From Streptomyces sp. B21-105 (lineage in GTDB: Bacteria; Actinomycetota; Actinomycetes; Streptomycetales; Streptomycetaceae), in assembly GCF_036898465.1 (NCBI RefSeq), contig NZ_JARUMJ010000001.1, positions 1,674,001 to 1,738,000 on the forward strand: a stretch of DNA of 64,000 bases. Direction: 5' to 3'. The notes under the pieces were generated by a model. That model did no database searches. It saw nothing but the letters and a program-made list of their open reading frames with translations, and was not told the DNA's origin. The position numbers and the translations under genes are program-made. Positions 42,601-51,097 of the stretch are shown piece after piece. Every line of letters starts with the position of its first letter. The stretch's first letter is position 1.

Positions 42601-45600
42601 ACCGCGACCGGCATCAACAGTCTGGTCTCGCGGACACGTGTGGTGGCGAACGCCAACACCGACCCGGTCGCCGACCCCTGCACGATCACGGACGCAGAAC
42701 TGGATCTTCCTGCGGATGCCGGCAGGCCCGGGCAGATCATTTCCGACACCGCGATCAGCTACGACGCCGCAGCCGAGTGGAGTGCTACGCAGCAGCCGAC
42801 GGCGGGCGAAGTCCGCTGGACGGGCCGTGCCCAGGGCTACACCAGCGACGACCGGCCCCAGTGGCAGAAGACCGCCGCCTTCACCTACGACACGCTCGGA
42901 CGGGCCTTGAGTGTCGCGGACACCAACGGCCTCGTCACCACGACGACGAGCTACGATCCCCCGGCGTCGGGTCCGCTGAAGTCGACGGTGGTCAACAACG
43001 CCCTGCAGCACGGGACCACGACACTCGTCGACTTCGCGACCGGCTCGCCGACCAAGGTCACGGACCCGAACGGCAAGATCAGCGAGACGGAATACGACGC
43101 CCTGGGCCGCGTCACCAAGGTGTGGCTGCCCAACCAGCTGAGAATCCTCAACCGGTCCCCGAACTACGTCTACACCTACAGCATCACCAGCTCGGCCATG
43201 CCCTGGGTGTCCACGGCCCAACTCAAGGGCGACAGCTCCGGCTACAACACCTCCTACACGCTCTACGACTCGATGCTGCGGCCGCGGCAGACGCAGACCC
43301 CGTCCCCGGGGGGAGGGTCGATCATCGGGCAGACCCTGTATGACTCGCGCGGCCTTGCGGTCTCGTCCCAGTCGGACATCTGGGCAAACGGCCTGCAGCC
43401 GTCGGGCACCCCGGTGGAGATCGATGGCGGACAGCCGCCGATCCAGACCGACACCGTCTACGACGGTGCCGGACGCGCGGTGCAGGCGATCACCAAGACC
43501 CGCAACGTCATCCGCTGGACCATCGACACCGCCTACTTCGGCGACACCGTCACCACGACCGCACCCGATGGCGGCCAGGCCACCGCCGTGGTCACCAACG
43601 CCCTCGGTCAGGTCACCGAAAGCCGCGAGTACGGCGGACCGCAGCCCACCGGCAGTGACTACACCACCACCACTTACACCTTTACGCCCGCAGGACAGCA
43701 GGAGACGATCACCGGGCCGGACAAGACCGCGTGGTCCTACCGCTACGACCTGTTCGGCCGCCTGACGTCCTCGACCGACCCCGACAAGGGCACCTCGACC
43801 ACCGGCTACAACGGACTCGACCAGCCAGTCAGCACCACCGACGCCGGCCGCAACAAGACCCTGCTCACCGCCTACGACTCCCTCGGCCGCAAGACAGGCC
43901 TATGGGACGGCAGCAAGGACCAGGACCACCAGCTCGCCGCCTGGCAGTACGACACCCTCCTCAAGGGCGAGCAGGACACGGCCATCCGCTACGACGGCGG
44001 ATCCGGCACGACCGGCAAGGCCTACACGCAGAAGGTCAACAAGCGCGACAGCCTCTATCAGGTCACCGACAGCAGCCTCATCCTGCCTGACACCGACTCG
44101 CTCGTGGCAGCAGGCGTACCCAAGACCCTGACCACGACAGCCCTCTACTCCGTCGACGGCAGCATCAAGCAAGTGGGCAGCCCCGCAGTCGCAGGACTCC
44201 CCACCGAAGTCGTCTCCTACAAGTACAACTACGCCGGCGTCGGCCTCCAGACGGGAGCCACCGGCACCAGCGGATACCAACTCGGCGCCACCTACGACCC
44301 CCTCGGCGCCCCCACCCAGCTCATCATCGGCACCGACAGCACCGACTCCGCCAAGAAGGCCTACCTCAACTACGTCTACGAGGACGGCACCCGCCGCCTG
44401 ACGCAGTCCTACGTCAACACCGACGCCCACAGCTACCCGCTGCAGGACCTGCACTTCAACCAGGACGACGCCGGCAACGTCACCTCCATCTTCGACACCA
44501 CCACCCTCGGCGGCACAGCCAAGGCCGACAACCAGTGCTTCGCCTACGACGGCCACCGCCGCATGACCGAAGCCTGGACACCGAAAACCGCCGACTGCGC
44601 GGCGACCGGCCGCACGATGACCAACATCGACGGCGCGGCCCCCTACTGGACGTCCTACACCTACACCCAGGGCGGCCAGCGTAAGACGGAAACCCAGCAC
44701 ACCTCCGCAGGCGACTCCACGGCCACCTACACCTACGACGACCCGGCAGACACCAAGCCCCACACACTCGACAAAACGACCGGCGCCCGAGCAGGCACCT
44801 ACACCTACGACAAAGCCGGCAACACCACCTCACGCCCCGGCCCGACATCCCAGCAGACGCTGGCCTGGAACGCCGAAGGCGCGCTCACCAAGCTCACCGA
44901 GAGCAGCAAGGAGACCAACTACCTCTACGGCGCCGACGGCGAGCTCCTCATCCGCAGGGCCAAGGGCGACGGCGACACCGTCCTCTACCTCGGAGCCACG
45001 GAAATCCGCCTGTCCGTCAGCGGTACGACCAAGACCCTCACCGGCACCCGCTACTACACCGCCGTCGGCCAGAGCATCGCTGTCCGCACAGCAACCGCAG
45101 GCGTCACCGGCACCAAGCTCACCTTCCTGGCCGCCGATCACCACGGCACCTCCAACATCGCCATGGCGGCCGGCACCTACGCGCTCACCAAGCGCTACAC
45201 CACCCCCTTCGGCACCGACCGAGGCACACCCTCCTACGGCCCCTGGCCTGACGACAAGGGCTTCCTCGGCAAGCCCCGGGACACCACCACCGGCCTGACC
45301 CACATCGGCGCCCGCGAATACGACCCGAGCGTCGGCCAGTTCATCAGCGTCGACCCGATCCTCAGCCTCGACCAGCACCAGTCCCTCAACGGCTACGCCT
45401 ACGCCAACAACAACCCTGTCACCTACAGCGACCCCAGCGGCCTCAGGCTCTTCGAGGGCGACAACGACGGCTGGACCGACGCCGCCCCGGTTGGAGCTCC
45501 AACACAAATCGAAAAGAACAAGCAGCAGGTTGGAGAGAACCGCGACAAGAATCCCAGTTACTACGGCACTGCGCAGACAAATAGCTCAGGCCACACCAGT

Positions 45601-46320
45601 GACGATGAGGGCCTGAGCACTGGGCCACGAGAATCCAATGAGGGTTGCGGCTCCTGGGGCTTCCTTTCTGGGGTCTGCTCCACTGTCGGAGAGACCTTCT
45701 ATGGACTGGTCAGCAATGTCCCGCATGCAGCGGAACAAGTCGGTTGGACCTTCGACAGTGACTGCTGGGGAAGTGGCGGGCCTGGTGCCCCTGGTTGTGA
45801 TTACGGCGCTCAGTACGACAATTGGGTCGCGAGTCACGGGTATGACATCAACAGTGATGCCTACCAGGCTCCCAGTGCCCTGGCCGCGATATTTTCCCAT
45901 AGACCGAGCTACTCAAGGAAGAATCGCTCGTTCGCTGGAGCAATGGTCGGCCCGACCACGAGTAAGACTCACTGGGCGCTCGTAGAGATACGAAACGCGG
46001 ATGGCGAGCTGGTCGCTCAGTACACCCTTCGCAGCGGTTCTCAGACGCCTCAGGAGCGGGCACTGGGTTTCCCGCTCAATTCATCGGCGAGTCATACGGA
46101 GGCGCGGGTTACGCGGATGGCGGGAGCTACACCGAGTGTGCCTGTCCAAGGGGACCCGTATGCGAACCTCACACCAGCCAACCCTGGCGACACCGTAAGG
46201 ATCACGGGGCTCGAACCTCCCTGCAACACCTGTCAGGGGTTCATGAGGAGTGCTGCCCAGCAAACAGGGGCCACGTTCGTGTACATTCACGATGGAGATA
46301 CCTATACGTTTAAACCGTAG
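39685..46320 (+). CDS. RHS-repeat polymorphic toxin with C-terminal deaminase tip
   Basis: About 2211 aa from ATG 39685 (GTG 39661 is in frame). The signal region is RRAWTRRIAVVAGFVLMPGL and cleavage is near AAGAADA. Next comes a SpvB/TcaC-like shell start (PAAAGLSPSLAISYDSSSVD), many YDxLGR RHS repeats, and the RHS-associated core (TTPFGTDRGTPSYGPWPDDK; FLGKPRDTTTGLTHIGAREY; GQFISVDPI) ending near SDPSGLRL at about 45450. The variable tip (45480-46320) is lower in GC. It carries HTE at 46093-46101 and PCNTC at 46219-46233, the zinc ligands and catalytic Glu of a cytidine-deaminase-fold toxin. The shell encapsulates the toxin and releases it into competitors; Imm10 is adjacent. Confidence 0.9.
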   Translation: MNRYRLLLPRGSSASRRRAWTRRIAVVAGFVLMPGLLTPIAAAGAADAPLGQPEPPAYQANKVSPLTMRVNKKTAAEMKKAAAQTSAAISRASADQAEKPVWPTAGKTTVALPASGTAKATAGTLPITLAPSVGTSKSRKADPVSGSVTVEVLDRAQTKKLGVKGLVVKVTGPATGGAATLGIDYGRFASAYGGDWAGRLKASRLPDCALSTPQAAKCRASARLEYANHRADHQLTAQLTFQPIPAARQSRATTASSSGPTMLVALAAGEASARGDYKATPLSASSSWEAGGSSGSFTWSYPIKTPPAAAGLSPSLAISYDSSSVDGRTASTNNQGTTIGEGFDLTSSFIERKYGTCDDDGQTEKHDLCWKYDNASLVLNGKASELVKDDTTGRWRLKNDDASTVTHSVGADNGDDGDTLDKGEYWTVTTGNGTKYVFGLNKLDGAGTTDRTNSVWTVPVFGDDAGEPGFMAGDTFAERAKKQAWRWNLDYVEDTHGNAMSYWYQAESNNYDQLGDDTTGTPYIRGGYLKEVRYGQRRGALFTTTATAPAASDKVVFGYEERCIRELGSACSELTETSKNEWPDVPFDAICKDGDNCTGNVGPSFFTRKRLTTITTHAWNAAAATPAFEAVDEWKLKQTYLDPGDTGDSADQSLWLQDIRHTGRHGTPITLDPVVLTHEFLANRVDGPADDILPFYKPRLKTITSESGAQTIVSYLPEDCVAGRTMPAVDKNTRRCYPVHWAPNGGKTPILDWFHKYPVQAVSATAPKGGLEAVEHTYSYGSNGGAWHYSDDPFTKEKERTWSSWRGYDQVTHITGKAGSTQSKIVTYYLRGMNGDRVLGADGQLDPTARKSVSVTGFKAAALTDQDQFAGFTRESVVYNSATAINSTVNTPWSKRTATQHKSYADTEAYYLRTGATTTHTYITSGATPSWRSRTVNTRFDDTYGMPVTVSDRGDDSRLGDETCTRTWYARNTATGINSLVSRTRVVANANTDPVADPCTITDAELDLPADAGRPGQIISDTAISYDAAAEWSATQQPTAGEVRWTGRAQGYTSDDRPQWQKTAAFTYDTLGRALSVADTNGLVTTTTSYDPPASGPLKSTVVNNALQHGTTTLVDFATGSPTKVTDPNGKISETEYDALGRVTKVWLPNQLRILNRSPNYVYTYSITSSAMPWVSTAQLKGDSSGYNTSYTLYDSMLRPRQTQTPSPGGGSIIGQTLYDSRGLAVSSQSDIWANGLQPSGTPVEIDGGQPPIQTDTVYDGAGRAVQAITKTRNVIRWTIDTAYFGDTVTTTAPDGGQATAVVTNALGQVTESREYGGPQPTGSDYTTTTYTFTPAGQQETITGPDKTAWSYRYDLFGRLTSSTDPDKGTSTTGYNGLDQPVSTTDAGRNKTLLTAYDSLGRKTGLWDGSKDQDHQLAAWQYDTLLKGEQDTAIRYDGGSGTTGKAYTQKVNKRDSLYQVTDSSLILPDTDSLVAAGVPKTLTTTALYSVDGSIKQVGSPAVAGLPTEVVSYKYNYAGVGLQTGATGTSGYQLGATYDPLGAPTQLIIGTDSTDSAKKAYLNYVYEDGTRRLTQSYVNTDAHSYPLQDLHFNQDDAGNVTSIFDTTTLGGTAKADNQCFAYDGHRRMTEAWTPKTADCAATGRTMTNIDGAAPYWTSYTYTQGGQRKTETQHTSAGDSTATYTYDDPADTKPHTLDKTTGARAGTYTYDKAGNTTSRPGPTSQQTLAWNAEGALTKLTESSKETNYLYGADGELLIRRAKGDGDTVLYLGATEIRLSVSGTTKTLTGTRYYTAVGQSIAVRTATAGVTGTKLTFLAADHHGTSNIAMAAGTYALTKRYTTPFGTDRGTPSYGPWPDDKGFLGKPRDTTTGLTHIGAREYDPSVGQFISVDPILSLDQHQSLNGYAYANNNPVTYSDPSGLRLFEGDNDGWTDAAPVGAPTQIEKNKQQVGENRDKNPSYYGTAQTNSSGHTSDDEGLSTGPRESNEGCGSWGFLSGVCSTVGETFYGLVSNVPHAAEQVGWTFDSDCWGSGGPGAPGCDYGAQYDNWVASHGYDINSDAYQAPSALAAIFSHRPSYSRKNRSFAGAMVGPTTSKTHWALVEIRNADGELVAQYTLRSGSQTPQERALGFPLNSSASHTEARVTRMAGATPSVPVQGDPYANLTPANPGDTVRITGLEPPCNTCQGFMRSAAQQTGATFVYIHDGDTYTFKP

Positions 46321-46333
46321 GGAGGTAAGTCTA

Positions 46334-46744
46334 GTGAGTCGACCTCAGTGGATCGTCAAGTTCGTAGGAATCCATGAAATGGGGCCCGAGTCGGCATTTT
46401 TGGTGGGGCTGGCAGAGAATGAGTTCGGCGATGGAAGCAACATCACTCTCCAGAGCGGGCTAGAGGAACCAGACAGTCAGCAACGCAAGCACGGATTGGA
46501 CACCTATTGCATTCTCAATGAGACTGGCGAGATGCAATACGGTGGACTCGAAGCCGTTAGGTTGATGGAGAATTGCCTTGTGCTTAAATTTTCCTTCGAC
46601 GCGGCCCAAACGCTTTCCCTCCCAGGCCGAGAATTGATTCTCGGAATCGCTCCGGAGGTCGACGTGGACGCGCTGCGAAGTGGATTGCGTCGAGCGTTGA
46701 CGTGGGGGGATCCAGAAAGAGTTCCACAGGTGCTGGAGTTGTGA
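46334..46744 (+). CDS. Imm10 family immunity protein
   Basis: GTG 46334, 8 nt after a perfect GGAGG that directly follows the toxin stop; 136 aa. The sequence shows the Imm10 pattern: IVKFVGIHEMGPESAFLVGL, AENEFGDGSNITLQSGLEEP, RKHGLDTYCILNETGEMQYG, GLEAVRLMENCLVLKFSFDA. Imm10 proteins neutralise toxins of RHS and CDI-type systems in the cytoplasm. It is co-transcribed with the RHS gene (13-bp gap), has the same AT-richer composition as the toxin tip, and is followed by a terminator, so it is almost certainly the cognate antidote. Confidence 0.85.
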   Translation: MSRPQWIVKFVGIHEMGPESAFLVGLAENEFGDGSNITLQSGLEEPDSQQRKHGLDTYCILNETGEMQYGGLEAVRLMENCLVLKFSFDAAQTLSLPGRELILGIAPEVDVDALRSGLRRALTWGDPERVPQVLEL

Positions 46745-46763
46745 AAACCGCACAGAAGTAGAA

Positions 46764-46801
46764 ACCGTAACCGTCGGCGTTTCCTTGTCGGCGGTTACGG
46801 T
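46764..46801. terminator. hairpin after immunity gene
   Basis: ACCGTAACCG (46764-46773) pairs perfectly with CGGTTACGGT (46792-46801), loop of 18 nt with its own GC-rich pairing. It closes the toxin-immunity operon and may also serve the convergent gene at 46866. Confidence 0.7.
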
Positions 46802-46865
46802 GGTTAACTAAGGACTCATGAACCCTATCAATTCGCGGCGGATGCCATATGCGAAGGCTAACCGG

Positions 46866-47204
46866 TTAGTTGCCAAAATAGGGCACAAATCCCTCCTCCT
46901 CTACGATTGGCTCGGCCCACGCGGCATGCGAGAAGACGGGGCGTTTCGTCACCTTGCCGTCAGTGTCGTCAACCAATAACATGCGGACGTGCGGTGTGAG
47001 GTGGATGAGATACCGCAATCCTTCGACTTCCACAGCGCCACAATCGCCCGCCTCGGCATCCAATGGAAATTCATCGACGAGCTCTACTTGCCACTGGGCC
47101 TTCTTTGCTAGGCGCACCCAGTCCTTCAGCGCTTGCTCTTGACTCGTGAAATCACCTACTCGCGCAATGATCCCAACTGGATCGATGCGATTGTCAATCA
47201 TCAT
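46866..47204 (-). CDS. hypothetical protein, possible orphan immunity protein
   Basis: ATG 47204 has a strong TAGGAGGG site; 112 aa, acidic. Sequence features are DPVGIIARVGDFTSQEQALK, WVRLAKKAQWQVELVDEFPL, GLRYLIHLTPHVRMLLVDDT and a C-terminal IVEEEGFVPYFGN. No family recognised. It lies between the active toxin-immunity pair and a displaced RHS core fragment and shares their lower GC. Small acidic proteins in this position are often leftover immunity genes from replaced toxin tips. The opposite orientation argues a little against that. Confidence 0.6.
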   Translation of the reverse strand: MMIDNRIDPVGIIARVGDFTSQEQALKDWVRLAKKAQWQVELVDEFPLDAEAGDCGAVEVEGLRYLIHLTPHVRMLLVDDTDGKVTKRPVFSHAAWAEPIVEEEGFVPYFGN

Positions 47205-47285
47205 CGATACCCTCCTACTCTCTATCCGATCATGCGGCTAAGGTTGGCACGAGCCCCACGCCTCAACTTCATCATGGCATGTCAT

Positions 47286-47318
47286 CCCCTTCGGCACCGA
47301 CCGAGGCAGCCTTCCTAC
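47286..47318 (+). pseudogene. displaced RHS core fragment, left part
   Basis: CCCCTTCGGCACCGACCGAG and flanks match 45210-45233 of the RHS gene and encode PFGTDRGSLPT. It is cut by the IS701-type element; the continuation is at 51098. Joined, the two parts read PFGTDRGSLPT then AGDGGPDDKGFLGKPR in one frame. Confidence 0.7.
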
Positions 47319-48520
47319 ACGGCAGCTGTAGTTCCAGCGTCTGCGCTGGTCAGCGTGTTGCCGGGGCGGGTGAGGGCATGGGTACGGCCACCGTGATCAT
47401 GAACGTTTGTGACGACGTATCAAGACGCGGTGGCCGTGGAAGCAACGATAGCCGAGCAGGCGTGGGGCGAGGCGTTCGGGAGGGCGATGCGGGCGGTCGC
47501 GGGCTGCTTCGCGCGACGTGAAGCCCGGGCGACGGCGGCGGAGTTCGTCGCGGGGCTGCTGCTGGAGGTGGACACGCGGAACTGCTGGACGCTCGCGCGG
47601 GTTCTGGGACATCCGGGCCCGCACCGGCTGCAGCACCTGCTCTCGCGCGCCCGGTTCGACCATGAGCGGGCCCGGCAGGAGATCGCCTGCCTCGTGATCG
47701 ATGAACTCGCCGGGCAGAGCGTGGTGCTGGTGGCGGACGAGACGGGGGATGGGAAGTCGTCCACGGACTGTGTGGGCGCCAGCCAGCAGTACTCCGGTGC
47801 GATCGGCGGTGTGGGACTGTGCCAGGTGGCGGTGCATCTGGCGGCGGTCACCGCGACGACGAAGGTGATCATCGATCGGGCCCTGTATATCCCGGCGGAC
47901 TGGGCCACGGACGAGGAACGCCGCGAGGTCGCCGGGGTGCCGGAGGAGACCGGGTTCGCGACGAAGCCGCAGCAGGCGTTGGCCATGGTCGCCGATGCGC
48001 TCGCGGCCGGGATCGAGGCCCGCTGGTTCGCGGGCGACGAGGTGTACTGCGGGCGCGAACTACGCCGGGGCGTACGGGCGCTGGGGCTCGGCTACACCGT
48101 TGGCATCGCCGCCACCTACCAGGTCACCGACGGGACCGGACGCCGGTGGGAGGCCCGCAGACTGATCAACAAGGTGCGGCCCGGGCAGCGGATGCGCCGG
48201 CAGACCGGACACGGCACCAAGGGCACCCGCGAGTACGACTGGGCCTGGCTCGACGTCCGCCCCGACGACGCTCCCGACGAGAACGGGAACCGGAACGAGA
48301 AGGAGGCCGGGACGAGTGTGCTGGTGGCGCGGCGGCACCGCTACACCGGCGAGGTGTCCTACTTCCGCTGCTGGGCACCCGGCGACGTCTCGCTCGGCAC
48401 GCTGGTGGAAGTGATCTGTCGCAGGTGGCGGATCGAGGAGACCTTCCAACTCGCCAAGGGCTTCACCGGACTCGACCGGGGCCAGGTGACCTGCTGGAAC
48501 TCCTGGATGCGCTGGTCACT

Positions 48521-49394
48521 GAGCGTTTTCAGAGCGGCCACCGGTCGGGTGACGAGGCGGCCTCCCGCAACGCACGAGGCCCCTGTGCCGTTGAGAGAGG
48601 TGTTCGACGTCTCAACTCATCAGCGCAGGAGCCTCGTTGGTTCCCTATCCTGCCGCACTCGACCTCCCGCACGCCCTGGTCGAGTGGGTAACCATGCTCA
48701 TCGTCACCCGTGAGGGTGACCGTCGCTGCAAGCTCCCGCCTCACCAGCGTGCTCTCGTCGGCCTGGTCTACCTTCGCCGGCACGACACGCTCGAGCAGAT
48801 CGCCGCCGGTTTCGGCATATCCGTCGGCACTGCCCACGCCTACGTCACCGCCGTCGTCGGCCATCTGTCCCACCGGGCGCCCGGGCTGCTGCGGGTTCTG
48901 CGGGAAACGGATCCCGATCACGTCCTGCTCGACGGAACACTCGCCGAGTGCGACCGGGTCGGTGACAGCCGGGCCGACTTCTCCCAGAAGCATCGCCGCC
49001 ACGGCGTGAACGTGCAGGTCGTTGCCGACCCTGCGGGCAAGCTGCTGTGGATCTCGCCCGCGCTGCCCGGCCGCACCCACGACCTGACCGCGGCCCGCAC
49101 CCACCGCATCATCCGGATCTGCGAACGCCAGGGCGTACCGGTCCTCGCCGACCGCGCCTACATCGGGGCCGGCTCATGGGTGACCACGCCGATCAGACGT
49201 CTTCCGCACCAGGACCTCACCGCGACCCAGCGGACGATCAACCGGGCCCTGTCAGCGGCACGAGCACCGGTCGAACGAAGCGTCGCGAGACTGAAGTCCT
49301 GGCGCGTCTTCCGCAAAGCCCGGTGCAGCCCCAACCGCATGACGGTCATCGCCGCCGCCGTCCTCACCCTGGAGCGTCAACGCTGAAAACGCTC
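48521..49394. mobile_element. IS5-family-like insertion sequence
   Basis: Terminal inverted repeats GAGCGTTTTCAG (48521-48532) and CTGAAAACGCTC (49383-49394) bound an 874-bp element with one transposase gene. TCACT precedes the left end (48516-48520). The matching TCACT appears only at 50830-50834, beyond the IS110 element. Confidence 0.82.
48637..49386 (+). CDS. IS5-family transposase (DDE_Tnp_4 type)
   Basis: TTG 48637 after GCAGGAGCC; 249 aa and apparently intact. It has an N-terminal helix-turn-helix ([20 protein letters not shown]) and the DDE residues in [23 protein letters not shown] and [13 protein letters not shown]. It probably still encodes an active transposase. The gene ends inside the right terminal repeat. 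Confidence 0.88.
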   Translation: MVPYPAALDLPHALVEWVTMLIVTREGDRRCKLPPHQRALVGLVYLRRHDTLEQIAAGFGISVGTAHAYVTAVVGHLSHRAPGLLRVLRETDPDHVLLDGTLAECDRVGDSRADFSQKHRRHGVNVQVVADPAGKLLWISPALPGRTHDLTAARTHRIIRICERQGVPVLADRAYIGAGSWVTTPIRRLPHQDLTATQRTINRALSAARAPVERSVARLKSWRVFRKARCSPNRMTVIAAAVLTLERQR

Positions 49395-49622
49395 CCTACG
49401 TTGTTCTGCGGGACGCGGTGAGCCCCTCGTATGGTTCACCCACCCAGGGGTGCCGGGTGTGGTTCAAAACGCTCTGCCGCTGGTGGCTTTCAGTGATTGG
49501 CCGCCCGGTGCCCCACGACGACTCGGCTGCCAATTAGGAATTGCGAATGATCGCTGAGTAGGGAATCGACAGCGAGGTCGTCCGTCGGGAGGCACCAGCA
49601 CCACCCCTCACGGAGGCATCAC
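49395..49622 (+). ncRNA. candidate IS110 bridge-RNA region
   Basis: IS110-group elements encode a structured bridge RNA in the non-coding end next to the transposase, with loops that pair with target and donor DNA. This 228-bp stretch upstream of the transposase has no ORF and contains local hairpins (for example GTGAGCC with GGTTCAC at about 49419-49440, then CACCC-rich pairs). Position and family support it; no structure calculation was possible. Confidence 0.4.
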
Positions 49623-50813
49623 ATGGCCATGATCTGGGCCGGCATCGACGCAGGCAAGACCCATCACCACTGCGTCGCGATCGACGAGAGCGGCCACCGG
49701 TTGCTGTCCCGTCGCGTCGCCAACGACGAACCCGAACTCCTCGAGCTCATCGCAGATGTCCTGGACCTGAGCGACGAGGTGACCTGGGGCATCGACCTGG
49801 CCGACGGCGGCGCCGCCCTGGCCATCACGATCCTGTTCAACCACGGCCAGCCGGTGCACTACATCTCGGGCCGGGCCATCCACCGCGCCTCCGAGAGCTA
49901 CCGAGGCGAAGGCAAGACCGATGCCAAGGACGCCGCGGTCATCGCCGACCAGGTCCGCATCCGACGGGACCTGCACCCCTTACGCACCGGCGACGAGACC
50001 GTCACCGACCTCAAGATCCTCACCGGCCGTCGCATGGATCTGGTCGCCGACCGCACCCGCACCGTCAACCGGCTCCGAGCCCACCTCACCGACATCTTCC
50101 CTGGTCTGGAGCGGGCCCTCGACCTGACCAACACCGGTCCGCTCGTGCTGCTGACCGGCTACCAGGCCCCGGCCGCCATTCGCCGGATCGGGGTCAAACG
50201 GCTGGAGACCTGGCTGCGCAATCGCAGGGTCCTGCGCGCTGACCGGCTCGCCGAGACAGCCGTCGAAGCGGCCGGGCGCCAGCACGCCAGCCTGCCAGGG
50301 GAGAAACTGACCGCCCAGCTCGTGCACACCCTGGCGGCAGAGGTGATGGCCCTCAACCAGCAGATCACCGAGATGGACAAGGCGATCGAGGCCCGGTTTC
50401 GCGAGCATCAGGACTTCGAAGTGATCACCAGCATGCCCGGCCTGGGCGTGATCCTCGGTGCCGAGTTCCTGGCCGCGACCGGCGGCGACATGAGCCTCTT
50501 CGGCACCGCAGACCGCCTCGCCGGCTTCGGCGGCGTTGCACCCGTTCCGCGCGACTCCGGCAAGATCAGCGGCAACCTCCGCCGCCCACGCCGCTACAAC
50601 CGCCGGCTCCAACGCGTCTTCTACATCTCCGCGTTGTTCAGCATCCGTCACTGCGAGGACTCCCGCCGGTTTTACGAACGCAAGCGCGCCGAAGGAAAGC
50701 GCCACATCCAGGCAGTCCTGGCCCTGGCCCGCCGACGCGTTAACGTCCTCTGGGCCCTCCTACGCGACGGACGGCCCTACGAGGCCGTGCCTCCCACTGC
50801 CCTGGCCGCTTGA
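49623..50813 (+). CDS. IS110-family transposase
   Basis: 396 aa, intact. The N-terminal DEDD RuvC-like domain shows IWAGIDAGKTHHHCVAID, the acidic GIDLADGG region and GEGKTDAKDAAVIADQ. The C-terminal Tnp20 domain has ITSMPGLGVILGAEFLAATG, then GFGGVAPVPRDSGK with the catalytic Ser. These enzymes act as RNA-guided recombinases without target duplication. A strong CACGGAGG site precedes ATG 49623. Likely functional. Confidence 0.92.
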   Translation: MAMIWAGIDAGKTHHHCVAIDESGHRLLSRRVANDEPELLELIADVLDLSDEVTWGIDLADGGAALAITILFNHGQPVHYISGRAIHRASESYRGEGKTDAKDAAVIADQVRIRRDLHPLRTGDETVTDLKILTGRRMDLVADRTRTVNRLRAHLTDIFPGLERALDLTNTGPLVLLTGYQAPAAIRRIGVKRLETWLRNRRVLRADRLAETAVEAAGRQHASLPGEKLTAQLVHTLAAEVMALNQQITEMDKAIEARFREHQDFEVITSMPGLGVILGAEFLAATGGDMSLFGTADRLAGFGGVAPVPRDSGKISGNLRRPRRYNRRLQRVFYISALFSIRHCEDSRRFYERKRAEGKRHIQAVLALARRRVNVLWALLRDGRPYEAVPPTALAA

Positions 50814-51097
50814 CAATCGGCATTAGGAATCACTGTTCTCCCTGATCGCCGCCGCCGTCCTTGCCCTCACGGCCACCGCCGTCCACGACGCCGCCGAGGA
50901 CGAGCCCGCGCTCGTCCCGCTGAGCTGCCCCGAGCTCATCCGGCTCCTGCGAGCCCTCGTGCCGCCGCCACCCGTCCGCGAGCACGTCCTGCACTGGACC
51001 GCCTGGCGGTGCCGTCACCAAGCCGTCGCGACCGCCTGCCACCAGCAACGACACCACCGTCACGACCAACCGTGATCAAGAACTACAGCTGCCGTGT

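Larger units (their letters stand above)
49395..50829. mobile_element. IS110-family insertion sequence
   Basis: The segment between the right end of the IS5-type element and the second TCACT contains one IS110-type transposase gene with a 228-bp non-coding left region and 16 bp on the right. ATTAGGAAT occurs at about 49534 and at 50822-50830, so the element may start there instead of at 49395. IS110 elements lack inverted repeats, so exact borders are not resolved. Confidence 0.65.
47409..51075 (+). pseudogene. IS701-family transposase, interrupted by insertion
   Basis: GTG 47409 opens a DDE transposase: VVLVADETGDGKSS (first Asp), WFAGDEVYCG (second Asp) and RRWRIEETFQLAKG (Glu). The frame runs to CWNSWMRWSL and stops at 48520, where an IS5-type TIR begins. 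It resumes at 50835 with FSLIAAAVLALTATAV and ends at 51075. Excising 48521-50834 restores one 450-codon frame exactly, so this was an intact gene when the insertion occurred. Confidence 0.88.
47317..51097. mobile_element. IS701-family element, itself interrupted
   Basis: Perfect 18-bp inverted ends ACACGGCAGCTGTAGTTC (47317-47334) and its complement (51080-51097). CCTAC or CCT is shared by both flanks, consistent with a short target duplication in RHS core DNA. Removing the nested 48521-50834 segment leaves about 1.47 kb, the usual size for the family. Confidence 0.8.
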
